Assembly (NCBI GenBank): GCA_021621525.1
Contig: JAJVUU010000061.1
Coordinates: 1-10,377 of the forward strand
Direction: 5' to 3'
DNA: 10,377 bases
Origin: Caryophanales bacterium
Lineage (GTDB): Bacteria > Bacillota_I > Bacilli_A > RFN20 > CAG-288
Part shown: in pieces, positions 1 through 6,056 of the stretch
How the letters are laid out: each line of letters opens with the position of its first letter
How positions within the stretch are numbered: position 1 is the first letter of the stretch
Position numbers and translations under genes: made by a program
The notes under the pieces: model-generated
The model's database searches: none
Seen by the model: only the letters and a program-made list of their open reading frames with translations
What the model was told of the DNA's origin: nothing

Positions 1-54
1 AGCGTCTATCCGTTCCGCTACTGCATCGCGGGCGGGGAAGGAGAACAGGAATGA
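1..54 (+). CDS. C-terminal tail of an upstream gene, cut by the window edge
   Basis: Frame 1 is open from the first base and ends at a TGA that overlaps the ATG of the next gene in an ATGA arrangement. Only 17 residues are visible, ending GGEGEQE, so no family can be assigned. Its codons (GCG, GGC, CGC) are GC-rich and resemble the backbone genes after position 1010 rather than the AT-rich gene that follows, so a composition boundary falls at this junction. The ribosome site of the next gene lies inside this tail, which suggests translational coupling. Confidence 0.55.
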   Translation, partial: SVYPFRYCIAGGEGEQE

Positions 55-323
55 AAAATGAAGTCTTGGCTGACAAAACTCTTAGCCTGAAAGCAAAAGG
101 ATTATTTATCCAGCTATGCTTCATGTTTAAAAAATCTGGGGGATACTGCTCCATTAAGGAAATCAGGCAATATTCCACAGATGGCTCCGATTCGATACGT
201 TCAGCTATATCGGAACTCGAACTACATAAATATTTGGTCCGGGAAAGACGGACATACGTTGACGGCACTTTTGCTGGCACATATTACAGATTAGCTGGAA
301 AGGGTTTTGAAGATGAAAATTAA
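51..323 (+). CDS. Winged-helix protein resembling the N-terminal domain of phage replication initiators
   Basis: A 90-residue protein. The N-terminus (LSLKAKGLF at residues 11-19, then SDSIRSAISELE at about 46-57 and KYLVRERR at about 60-67, ending in a beta wing with G-T-F-A-G-T-Y-Y) matches the pattern of the winged helix-turn-helix found in Bacillota phage replisome organisers and DnaD-like proteins, where a longer C-terminal domain usually follows. That C-terminal part is absent: the protein stops right after the wing. It may be a stand-alone DNA-binding protein, perhaps an autoregulator or an origin accessory factor, or a shortened former initiator. The start is supported by AAGGAG seven bases upstream. 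Codon use is AT-rich. The wHTH fold is fairly secure; the role is inferred. Confidence 0.7.
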   Translation: MKNEVLADKTLSLKAKGLFIQLCFMFKKSGGYCSIKEIRQYSTDGSDSIRSAISELELHKYLVRERRTYVDGTFAGTYYRLAGKGFEDEN

Positions 324-564
324 AGGACTTAGCAAAGCAAAATCGGTTTGTTCTCAAATGATTGGGATATTAGACGATTTTCAAAGTGAGATAAACGACA
401 AAGAATCCGAAATCCTAGACAATTCATATGCCGGAATGTTGTCGCGACACAAAGCCGATGGGTTAGTACTTCTTCAGGAAGCCTTCCAAGATATATCGAC
501 TTTTTGGAAACAAGTAGAGAAGTTTGAGAGAACACTAAATGAACTGGAGAATTTCAAACTATGA
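313..564 (+). CDS. Small helical protein of unknown function
   Basis: An 83-residue protein starting at ATG 313, with GGAAAGG about nine bases upstream. A TTG at 307 would extend it by two residues but has poorer spacing. The sequence is polar and largely helical, with a heptad-like C-terminal half (about residues 55-83) that could form a coiled coil. No family is recognised. It overlaps the preceding wHTH gene by 11 nt and the following initiator by an ATGA junction, so all three are probably translated as a coupled set. It shares their AT-rich composition. A partner of one of the flanking DNA-binding proteins is possible but unsupported by any motif. Confidence 0.6.
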   Translation: MKIKGLSKAKSVCSQMIGILDDFQSEINDKESEILDNSYAGMLSRHKADGLVLLQEAFQDISTFWKQVEKFERTLNELENFKL

Positions 565-1355
565 ACGAAGACAACGAAAAGCCAGCATACTGGTCGGTAG
601 TGACAGCAGATATACGATATGACAAGGATCTAAGCCCAAGTGAAAAGCTTCTATATTCCGAAATCACAGCTCTACAGCAGATGAACGGTTACTGCTACGC
701 CTCGAATGCTTATTTCGAAAAGCTGTATGAGAAAAACGAAAAAACCATTAGACGATGGTTTAAATCGTTGAAGGAAAAAGGATACATCAATATCAAATAC
801 ATCTACAAACCAGGCTCCAAAGAAATCGATAAAAGAATCATTTCTACCATTGCAATCGACGTGGGGGCAAAAATGACCCTAGGTGGGGGCAAAAATGACC
901 CCACCCCTGGGGGCAAAAATGTCCTAGATATCAGTAATCCGTATTCTACGGATATTATTAACAAGAAAAAAGAAATTGTTTGTTCTAACGAACAAACTAA
1001 AGAAAACCCCATGGAGAGCCTCTTTGAAGTCTTCTGGAGCAAGTATCCGAAGAAACAGAAGAAGAAGGACGCAAGGGTTGCATTCCTCAGGAACGTCAGC
1101 GAGTCAAACGCAAAGAAGGTGTTCGACGGACTTGAGATGTGGCTGAAGTCGGAGCAGTGGTCAAAGGACCATGGAAGATACATACCGCTTCCGACGTCAT
1201 GGCTGAACGAGGAGAGATGGAACGACGAACTCAAGACTTCCGAGATAAAGGACGGAGGACTCGAGGAGTTCCTTGCGGACGATGACGACGACGACATCTT
1301 CGATACCAAGAAGGGAGGAAGCTACATTGACGCAGACTTCACAGCCAAAGCTTAG
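561..1355 (+). CDS. Phage replication initiator / replisome organiser, HTH family
   Basis: A 264-residue protein in three parts. Residues about 20-98 form a winged helix (LSPSEKLLYSEI, then NEKTIRRWFKSLKEKGYI). Residues about 100-150 are a low-complexity linker with a repeated G-G-K-N pattern, encoded by DNA direct repeats. Residues about 152-225 match the C-terminal domain common in Bacillota phage initiators (FEVFWSKYPKK, then PTSWLNEERWNDEL). A run of six aspartates at 240-245 lies near the end. By analogy with lambda O and TP901-1-type Rep proteins, the N-terminal domain would bind the origin and the C-terminal domain would recruit the helicase loader. GGAGA lies ten bases upstream. Composition switches from AT-rich to AGG/CTC-rich near position 1010, between the two domains, suggesting a recombinant gene. 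Confidence 0.85.
   Translation: MNEDNEKPAYWSVVTADIRYDKDLSPSEKLLYSEITALQQMNGYCYASNAYFEKLYEKNEKTIRRWFKSLKEKGYINIKYIYKPGSKEIDKRIISTIAIDVGAKMTLGGGKNDPTPGGKNVLDISNPYSTDIINKKKEIVCSNEQTKENPMESLFEVFWSKYPKKQKKKDARVAFLRNVSESNAKKVFDGLEMWLKSEQWSKDHGRYIPLPTSWLNEERWNDELKTSEIKDGGLEEFLADDDDDDIFDTKKGGSYIDADFTAKA
861..924 (+). repeat. Three direct repeats (putative iterons)
   Basis: The copies lie at 861-879, 883-901 and 908-924 and share the core GGGGGCAAAAATG. Copies 1 and 2 are identical over GTGGGGGCAAAAATGACCC. Short palindromic joins (CCTAGG at 878-883) lie between copies. Confidence 0.8.
937..953. repeat. Perfect 7-bp inverted repeat in the AT-rich part of the putative origin
   Basis: The arms ATCCGTA (937-943) and TACGGAT (947-953) flank a 3-nt centre. 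The repeat lies 12 bp after the last iteron. Confidence 0.6.
978..997. repeat. Perfect 8-bp inverted repeat in the AT-rich part of the putative origin
   Basis: The arms GTTTGTTC (978-985) and GAACAAAC (990-997) flank the centre TAAC. It lies just upstream of the composition change at about 1010. It could be a protein-binding site or a structured single-strand start site. Confidence 0.6.
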
Positions 1356-1935
1356 CAAGGACGTCTTCGCAGCCCAGATGAAGACACTCAAGTACTTCTT
1401 CATCAAGTGGGAATTCGATCCGAACGACAAGGTAGCCCTCAAGGTATGGTACCGGTTCTGCCAGAGATACACCGACGAGCAGTTCAGGCTCATATGCGAA
1501 TGGTACATGGACAACGTCGAATTCCCGCCGAGGGACCCGAAGGAGCTTGGCGAATGCTACAGGAAGGTGTTCAGGGCGCAGTTCCCGTCAAGGGGCGAGA
1601 TGGCAGGGATGGTCACCGACTGGCTCAGGAAGTACAGCATATACCAGTACTCCGAGGCAATGGCGGACTGCCCGCCGTTCATAGCCAACATCAGGATCTC
1701 GAACTACGCATGGCAGGACCTGCAGAACTACCCGGCGAAGAAGGAATGGCTCCTCGACTCATACGAGAGGCTTGTAGGGAAGACGGTAGAGGAGAGATGT
1801 CTTGCGTTCGAGGAAGGGAAGACAGGCCTGCCGGTATCGGATGACGGGAAGGTGATTCCGTACTCCACCGAGAAGGACAGGAGAAGAAGGGAAGTCAGGC
1901 AGCTTTGCGAGGACTTCACAATCAAGAGAGGATAG
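1327..1935 (+). CDS. Candidate replicative helicase loader (G39P-like)
   Basis: A 202-residue protein from TTG 1327, chosen because GGGAGG sits eight bases upstream. The frame is open further upstream to an ATG at 1273 that has no ribosome site, and ATG 1378 is a later alternative. Residues about 15-85 (LKYFFIKWEF, then WYRFCQRYTDEQFRLICEWY, then FPPRDPKEL) fit the helical pattern of phage helicase loader/inhibitors such as SPP1 G39P: an aromatic first helix, a W-Y helix, then F-P-P before the next helix. The rest is a charged C-terminal region of unknown fold. It overlaps the initiator by 29 nt, the expected place for a loader that links initiator and helicase. No helicase gene is in the window. 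Similarity is judged by pattern only, so the family call is moderate. Confidence 0.55.
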   Translation: MTQTSQPKLSKDVFAAQMKTLKYFFIKWEFDPNDKVALKVWYRFCQRYTDEQFRLICEWYMDNVEFPPRDPKELGECYRKVFRAQFPSRGEMAGMVTDWLRKYSIYQYSEAMADCPPFIANIRISNYAWQDLQNYPAKKEWLLDSYERLVGKTVEERCLAFEEGKTGLPVSDDGKVIPYSTEKDRRRREVRQLCEDFTIKRG

Positions 1936-1941
1936 AAACAC

Positions 1942-2166
1942 ATGAAGAGAAACACCAGAAACACAATCAACTTCTTTGCCGACATGGCACTCATGCTCCT
2001 TTTTGCAGCAGAGGCCGTGTTCGGTTTCATCAGGCTCGACAGGGGATATGTCCCTGGGGCTGAGAAGACGTCGCTCATCGTGATGATCGTGATGGGAATC
2101 TGCGGAGGGCTTGCATGCGCATTCCTCTCAGCGATGAACATGTTCAGGGGAAAAGGGGAGGACTGA
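1942..2166 (+). CDS. Small membrane protein with two transmembrane helices
   Basis: A 74-residue protein. It has a basic N-terminus (KRNTRN), a hydrophobic helix at about residues 10-33, a short loop containing RLDRGYVPG, a second hydrophobic helix at about 44-66, and a charged tail. This predicts a two-pass membrane protein with both ends in the cytoplasm. AGAGAGGA precedes the start, and the gap to the previous gene is 6 nt. No family is recognised. Small membrane proteins inside phage early operons can serve in exclusion or membrane anchoring, but nothing here shows which. Confidence 0.6.
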   Translation: MKRNTRNTINFFADMALMLLFAAEAVFGFIRLDRGYVPGAEKTSLIVMIVMGICGGLACAFLSAMNMFRGKGED

Positions 2167-2170
2167 GGCC

Positions 2171-2695
2171 GTGGCGGATATGTACCGCGCCGAACAGGGA
2201 AGAAGGCTGTTCGAACAGACACCGGAAGACATAGAAGCCGACAGAGAACTCAGGGAGGAGCAGGCATGGAAGCTCAACAGGCCCATGCTTGCCTACCCGG
2301 GCGAAAGCGAGGTGTTCGCGGTCGGAAGGGTCTCTGGAAGGCTGAGGAAGGCAAAGACCCGCACAGGCTGGGTGCTCATCTTCCAGACCGCCCAGATGTT
2401 CCCTGAGCCTGGCACGGAAGGCGGATTCAAGGCGAGGCAGGTCGAGGAATGGCGTGTATACGGAGACAAGGCGATAGCCAGGGTCGTCAAGACCGTGGTA
2501 CCCGGCATGATGGTCGCGGTGCAGGGATGGCGGAGGACCGTCGTCAAGTACACGTCCACAAAGGTCAGGGTGAACACGAACCTGAACGTTGCGATGCACA
2601 TCGACGTCCTTGACATCTCGCCGGACTACAATGCGGCAATCAGAAAGGAGCTGGCCCTATATGACGGAAGCAAATGCGACGAACGCAGGATTTGA
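2171..2695 (+). CDS. Divergent OB-fold protein, SSB-like
   Basis: A 174-residue protein from GTG 2171, with GGGGAGGA eight bases upstream. ATG 2180 is an alternative start. Residues about 48-150 follow the order of an SSB-type OB fold: VFAVGRVSGRLRK (strand 1), WVLIFQTA (strand 2), EEWRVYGDKAIARVVKTVV (strand 3 and helix), GMMVAVQGWRR (strand 4), and a final strand AMHIDVLDI. The N-terminal 45 residues are charged and helical. There is no acidic SSB-type C-terminal tip, and the protein ends in basic residues. It may bind single-stranded DNA during phage recombination or replication, but it is not a canonical SSB; a canonical one is encoded at 6991. It overlaps the next gene by 35 nt. Confidence 0.5.
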   Translation: MADMYRAEQGRRLFEQTPEDIEADRELREEQAWKLNRPMLAYPGESEVFAVGRVSGRLRKAKTRTGWVLIFQTAQMFPEPGTEGGFKARQVEEWRVYGDKAIARVVKTVVPGMMVAVQGWRRTVVKYTSTKVRVNTNLNVAMHIDVLDISPDYNAAIRKELALYDGSKCDERRI

Positions 2696-3014
2696 CCCTT
2701 CGGCAAACACATATGACGAGACGGAGCCGAATGGGGAACACGATTCCGACGGGGAGAGGCTGGCGGACATCATCGGGCACATCTCGATGTTCAAGCTCAC
2801 GGGGGTAGTCCTGGCGCAAAACGGCACCTCGCTTGTGGTCTCGTCGAACTTCGACACGTGGAATACGGTCACATTTCCCAATGGAACACTAAAACAGCCC
2901 GTCACAGGCTGTCGGATAGTGGTGTCAGGGGAAATATACTCGGACACGCTTCTCGCGTCCAGAATGGCCATTTTTGAGCCTGATGGCGGAATGGTGTCCA
3001 TAAAGGTGGAATGA
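2661..3014 (+). CDS. Small protein with a possible OB-like beta domain
   Basis: A 117-residue protein from ATG 2661, with AAAGGAG ten bases upstream. The frame is open to 2589, but that start lies deep in the previous gene and lacks a ribosome site. The first 35 residues are acidic and probably disordered. Residues about 41-117 alternate in a beta pattern (MFKLTGVVLAQNGTSLVVSS, then CRIVVSGEIYSD, then SRMAIFE) that could form a small OB or other beta barrel. Strand edges such as KLTGVV and RIVVSGEI resemble nucleic-acid-binding OB folds, but no family is recognised. Placement directly after another OB-like gene suggests a shared nucleic-acid role, which is inference. Confidence 0.5.
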   Translation: MTEANATNAGFDPSANTYDETEPNGEHDSDGERLADIIGHISMFKLTGVVLAQNGTSLVVSSNFDTWNTVTFPNGTLKQPVTGCRIVVSGEIYSDTLLASRMAIFEPDGGMVSIKVE

Positions 3015-3017
3015 CAT

Positions 3018-3605
3018 ATGGCTGAAGAAGAGAAAAAGACGAAAGGGGAGCACAGGAACTTCGAGCTTCCCGAACTGCCGCTTTCCCGCCTCCTGTATGA
3101 TGCGGGTTCGTCCGCGGTAGCCGACCTCAGGAAGACCGTGACAGCCATCAACCTCAGGATAGAGGGAATCAAGAGACGCATAGAACTCTATGAAGCCGTC
3201 CTTGCGGAACAGGAGTTCTACCTCAGGAAGCCGACGGCTAAGAAGATAAACCAGATCAAGGCATCCGTGAAGGGGCTGAAGATAGTACAGCGCAACTACA
3301 TGGAACTCAAGGAAAGGGTCTACCAGAGCATGGACGGGGTCCTCCACGACCATGACAGCGAGTACAGGAAGCTCTTCAGGGCATTCTTCATAGACGGGAT
3401 GTCCATCCAGGCGATAGCGAAGCAGACAGGGACGAACTTTGCGGCCGTGCAGACACGGGTATACGGAATGTACTGCGACTTCTACGACAACGACGGAATC
3501 AATCCGACCTGGAGACAAGTATTGGCCGACAGGAGGAAGATGCATGGAAGGGCAAAGGAGGCAGTGAAATGGAAAGCTTTACATTCACGATCGACGGGGA
3601 AGTAG
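3018..3605 (+). CDS. Coiled-coil plus helix-turn-helix phage regulator (ArpU/sigma-region-4-like)
   Basis: A 195-residue protein with AAGGTGG eight bases before ATG 3018. Residues about 36-105 are helical with coiled-coil character. Residues about 115-153 (YRKLFRAFFIDGMSIQAIAK, then QTGTNFAAVQTRVYG) form a helix-turn-helix like sigma-70 region 4, as in ArpU and related Bacillota phage regulators that control late genes. It therefore probably binds DNA or RNA polymerase to switch transcription; the target is not visible here. Its last 37 nt overlap the RusA gene. The final 40 residues are basic. The HTH is well supported; the late-regulator role comes from family analogy. Confidence 0.6.
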   Translation: MAEEEKKTKGEHRNFELPELPLSRLLYDAGSSAVADLRKTVTAINLRIEGIKRRIELYEAVLAEQEFYLRKPTAKKINQIKASVKGLKIVQRNYMELKERVYQSMDGVLHDHDSEYRKLFRAFFIDGMSIQAIAKQTGTNFAAVQTRVYGMYCDFYDNDGINPTWRQVLADRRKMHGRAKEAVKWKALHSRSTGK

Positions 3606-4057
3606 TCGGGAAGATGAGACCAAAGGCGACCTCCTTCGGTGGACATGCAAGGGTCTATACACCAGCGAAGCAGGTCAACAACGAGAACTGGATACGCATG
3701 GAATACGTCAAGCAGGCACAGGAGAAGGACTTCAAGGGGTTCGGCGACAGGCCGCTCAAGATAGAGATCTATCTCCATCTGCAGGTGTCGAAGAGCCTTT
3801 CCAGGAAGAAGCGCGAGGAAGCGCTGCAGGGGAAGCTCATGCCGACGAAGAAGCCCGACCTTGACAACATCGTCAAGACGATACTGGACGCATTGAACAA
3901 CGTGGCCTTCGATGACGACAGGCAGGTGGTCTCTCTCCATGCGACGAAGGACTACGCCTGCAGGAACTACACCCAGGTGACGATAACCGAGATGAATGAG
4001 TCCGAGGTGGTTCCGTTCATCGGGATTGACTGGAGGGACGACGAGCTATGCCTGTAG
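3569..4057 (+). CDS. rusA: RusA-family Holliday junction resolvase
   Basis: A 162-residue endonuclease that would cut four-way DNA junctions during phage recombination and replication, acting as a dimer in the cytoplasm with Mg2+. The family signature is clear: the N-terminal FTIDGEVVGKMRPKA; KPDLDN at residues 95-100, giving catalytic Asp97 and Asp99; VKTILDALNN after it; and FDDDRQV at 114-120 supplying the third acidic residue. The length exceeds E. coli RusA (about 120 residues), mainly through a C-terminal extension ending in WRDDELCL. AAAGGAGG lies eight bases upstream. It overlaps the gene before by 37 nt and the one after by 10 nt. Confidence 0.92.
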   Translation: MESFTFTIDGEVVGKMRPKATSFGGHARVYTPAKQVNNENWIRMEYVKQAQEKDFKGFGDRPLKIEIYLHLQVSKSLSRKKREEALQGKLMPTKKPDLDNIVKTILDALNNVAFDDDRQVVSLHATKDYACRNYTQVTITEMNESEVVPFIGIDWRDDELCL

Positions 4058-4302
4058 TCGCAACGATAGCAATCATCTACTTTGCCATCCTCGCGGTGAC
4101 GCTGTTCGTCTTCATCAGGTTCGGGTGGAACTACCACCGCATGTACGGACGTTCGGACGAGCTTGAGAAGGGACTGGACGACGAGATAGACAAGGAGGCC
4201 GAGAAGGTAGTCAAGGCCAACAGGAAAAAGGAGAAACAGCTGAAAGATGCCGGAAGAAAGAAGAAAGACTCTCGACCAGAGGGCGATAGACGGGACGATT
4301 GA
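4048..4302 (+). CDS. Single-pass membrane protein with a charged cytoplasmic tail
   Basis: An 84-residue protein. Residues about 3-27 form one hydrophobic helix (VATIAIIYFAILAVTLFVFI). A helical, highly charged region (about 37-84) follows, rich in Lys, Glu and Asp, which could form a coiled coil. A topology with the tail in the cytoplasm is likely from the basic residues after the helix. GGAGG lies upstream of the start. It overlaps RusA by 10 nt and the next gene by 56 nt, and that long overlap encodes its KKDSRPEGDRRDD end. No family is recognised. Confidence 0.5.
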   Translation: MPVVATIAIIYFAILAVTLFVFIRFGWNYHRMYGRSDELEKGLDDEIDKEAEKVVKANRKKEKQLKDAGRKKKDSRPEGDRRDD

Positions 4303-4660
4303 CCTGGACAAGGCAATAGACTACTGCACAAGCACCGAGGACAACGGCAAGGGGATGTGCATCATCTTCATGAACGCGGGGAACAACTGCTTCGCAATCA
4401 TAGATCCGACCGAGGAAACCAGGAAGACCGTGCACGTGGTATGGGACGGACCCGAGGACGGGGTGGAAGGCTATTACGCGAGGATAGACCTCGGCAACGG
4501 TACGAGCCTGACAGCGCCCATAGACAGGATAGTTGCAGACGGATATTGCCTGTGCGGATACGATGACGGGTATGACGACGGAGACGAGGATGACGAAGAC
4601 GTCGAAGAAATCGAACGTGCATATGATGACGACGAAGACGAGGAAGGAGAAGAAGAATGA
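4247..4660 (+). CDS. Unknown protein with a very acidic C-terminus
   Basis: A 137-residue protein. Residues about 34-105 look globular with beta strands (GMCIIFMNAGNNCFAIID, then TVHVVWDG, then GYYARIDLG). From about residue 104 the chain is almost only Asp, Glu, Gly and Tyr and ends EDEEGEEE. Such tails occur in nucleic-acid mimics and in proteins that bind basic partners; which applies here is unknown. The start is the only one available upstream of the globular part and has AAGGAGA about a dozen bases before it. That forces a 56-nt overlap with the membrane-protein gene. The next gene starts in an ATGA overlap. Confidence 0.55.
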   Translation: MPEERRKTLDQRAIDGTIDLDKAIDYCTSTEDNGKGMCIIFMNAGNNCFAIIDPTEETRKTVHVVWDGPEDGVEGYYARIDLGNGTSLTAPIDRIVADGYCLCGYDDGYDDGDEDDEDVEEIERAYDDDEDEEGEEE

Positions 4661-5175
4661 CAGGGAACGAAAAGAGACACTATTACCTGAGGGACGCGAA
4701 CGGCCAGACGCTGTGCGAACTGAGGACCGAGAATCAGGGGCACAAGGCGAAGGCAAGGAACATCGAAACCATCAAGAATGCGATCGAGCTTCTGGAGATG
4801 TTCGACAAGACGGGAGCATTCGGAAGCTCCGTAGAAGAGTCAAGGTTCAGCATCACGCTGCAGTCGATGAGGGAACAGCTTGCCTACTGGGAAAATGTCA
4901 GCATCGTGACCGAGGTAAGCTTCCAGGCGGCCGGAATCGGCAAATATACCCACGTCATCGTATTCCCGGACAGGCCGGGATACCTGCGTTACGCAACCAG
5001 CGAGGTTTCCGCCGAGACCCGCATATTCGAGGAAAAGCGGCACCTTTCCAAGTCCATCAGGGAAAGACCGAAGGACAAGATCTACAGGACGCTCCTGAAG
5101 TCATGGGAAGGGGCACAGGTCATGAGCAGGGAAGACTACGAACGTTCGCTTGAAGGCGAGAAGGTGAGCAAGTGA
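4657..5175 (+). CDS. Unknown phage protein, 172 residues
   Basis: Starts in an ATGA overlap with the previous gene, with AAGGAG upstream. The N-terminus (HYYLRDANGQTLCELRTEN) looks like a short beta hairpin. It is followed by helices at about residues 28-60 and 68-82, a beta strand (THVIVFPD) and a basic helical C-terminal part (residues about 125-172). No catalytic or metal-binding pattern is evident and no family is recognised. Codon use matches the AGG-rich backbone. The next gene starts one base after its stop codon. Confidence 0.6.
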   Translation: MTGNEKRHYYLRDANGQTLCELRTENQGHKAKARNIETIKNAIELLEMFDKTGAFGSSVEESRFSITLQSMREQLAYWENVSIVTEVSFQAAGIGKYTHVIVFPDRPGYLRYATSEVSAETRIFEEKRHLSKSIRERPKDKIYRTLLKSWEGAQVMSREDYERSLEGEKVSK

Positions 5176-5176
5176 C

Positions 5177-5572
5177 ATGCCTGTAAAGAGAATATACAGG
5201 ACCACCAACAACAAGAAGATGATGGAGAAGGCAAGGTTCGTACCGCCATACAGGCAGAAGACTCCGAGCTACTCCATCACGCGATACACGCACGACCTGA
5301 AGAGGGCGCTTGCCAACGAAGACACCGCCGAACTCGGAAGAGTCATGGACAGGTGGAAGCATATCTACAACCAGCGTGCGTACTGGGGATACAAGAACGC
5401 CGACACGAAGACGAAGAAGAAGATCATGTATCTCATGATAAAGAACAACAGGGAGCTGGTAAGCTCCGAGCTATACGAGAAGGCGAAGAAGTTCGTCGCG
5501 CATGAGATAGACGGCAGGGAAGAAGACGAAGAACAGGAACACAAAACGGAGGAAACCGACGATGAGATTTGA
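5177..5572 (+). CDS. Unknown basic protein with an acidic tail
   Basis: A 131-residue protein. Residues 1-110 are basic and mostly helical, with many Lys, Arg and Tyr (VKRIYRTTNNKKMMEKARF, then DTKTKKKIMYLMIKNN). The last 20 residues are acidic (EEDEEQEHKTEETDDE). The basic body suggests contact with nucleic acid or an acidic partner, but no fold is recognised. AAGGTGAG precedes the start. The gene overlaps the following one by 11 nt. It is the last gene with typical backbone composition before the AT-rich stretch at about 5640. Confidence 0.55.
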   Translation: MPVKRIYRTTNNKKMMEKARFVPPYRQKTPSYSITRYTHDLKRALANEDTAELGRVMDRWKHIYNQRAYWGYKNADTKTKKKIMYLMIKNNRELVSSELYEKAKKFVAHEIDGREEDEEQEHKTEETDDEI

Positions 5573-6056
5573 AGATGCATTGAAGCTGATGAGGGAAGGG
5601 AAGAAAGTCTGGATAAACAAGGGGAGAGGAAAGCCAGAACATTACTTTTATATTGAAACCAATGACGGCAGCGGAAAGCCGGTTCTTATGTGCCGTGATT
5701 TGTTAACGGAAACTTCGAGCTTTGTAAATCAGCTTTATCAAGACACTATTATGTCCACTACTTGGGAAGAATATAAAAAATCGATTCTTGACGATGTAGA
5801 GAAGAAATATCTCGAGAATTTACTAAGACCATATACTAAGAGATTTGGCAAGATTACTATCATCAAGGCTCATTTCTGCAGCGGAGATTTTTCTATCGTT
5901 ATCAGCTTCTTTGCTTTCAAAGACGACGACTATATTACCGACAACCTGAGTCTTCCATACTTCAGTAAGAGCGAACATATGTATGACGGAATGGAATCAG
6001 ACAAATCCTACACACTTGATGAACTGGGATTGTTCGAGAGGAATGGAAATGACTAA
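5562..6056 (+). CDS. Two-part phage protein with a Tad2-like (DUF2829-like) N-terminus
   Basis: A 164-residue protein with GGAGG nine bases upstream. Residues 1-16 (MRFEDALKLMREGKKV) match the opening of DUF2829/Tad2-type phage proteins, and residues about 61-71 (DTIMSTTWEEY) fit the closing strand of that small domain (compare D-I-L-A-x-D-W-E). Tad2 proteins sequester cyclic ADP-ribose-type signals of the Thoeris defence. Here the usual R-K-x-W after the first helix is replaced, so ligand binding is uncertain. Residues about 78-157 (YLENLLRPY, then LPYFSKSEHMYDGMESDKSY, then TLDELGL) match a domain common in small Bacillota phage proteins; its function is unknown. Composition turns AT-rich from about codon 26, hinting at recombination inside the gene. 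Confidence 0.6.
   Translation: MRFEDALKLMREGKKVWINKGRGKPEHYFYIETNDGSGKPVLMCRDLLTETSSFVNQLYQDTIMSTTWEEYKKSILDDVEKKYLENLLRPYTKRFGKITIIKAHFCSGDFSIVISFFAFKDDDYITDNLSLPYFSKSEHMYDGMESDKSYTLDELGLFERNGND

Larger units (their letters stand above)
861..1005 (+). other. Probable replication origin inside the initiator gene (iterons, AT-rich stretch, two inverted repeats)
   Basis: Three direct copies of a 17-bp core, TGGGGGCAAAAATGACC, start at 862, 884 and 908. The third has T for A at one position. Copies 1 and 2 match over 19 bp, and the spacing is 22 and 24 bp, close to two helical turns. They are followed by an AT-rich stretch (about 925-1005) holding two perfect inverted repeats, at 937-953 and 978-997. 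Iterons next to an AT-rich region in the linker of the initiator gene is the lambda O/ori arrangement. The feature is inferred from this layout. The alternative is that the repeats only encode a flexible linker, but synonymous positions are conserved along with the protein. Confidence 0.6.

Noticed and set aside
861..924. CRISPR array
   Set aside because: Only three short repeats with 2-7 nt between them, in frame within a gene. They are iterons or linker-coding repeats, not spacers and repeats.
2925..3545. A 206-codon - strand open frame opposite the HTH regulator
   Set aside because: It is a mirror of AGG/GAC-rich + strand coding sequence, with no ribosome site and a low-complexity product.
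4533..5153. A 206-codon + strand open frame in a different phase
   Set aside because: It overlaps two better genes linked by ATGA coupling, and its product is an Arg/Gly/Asp-rich frame-shift artefact.
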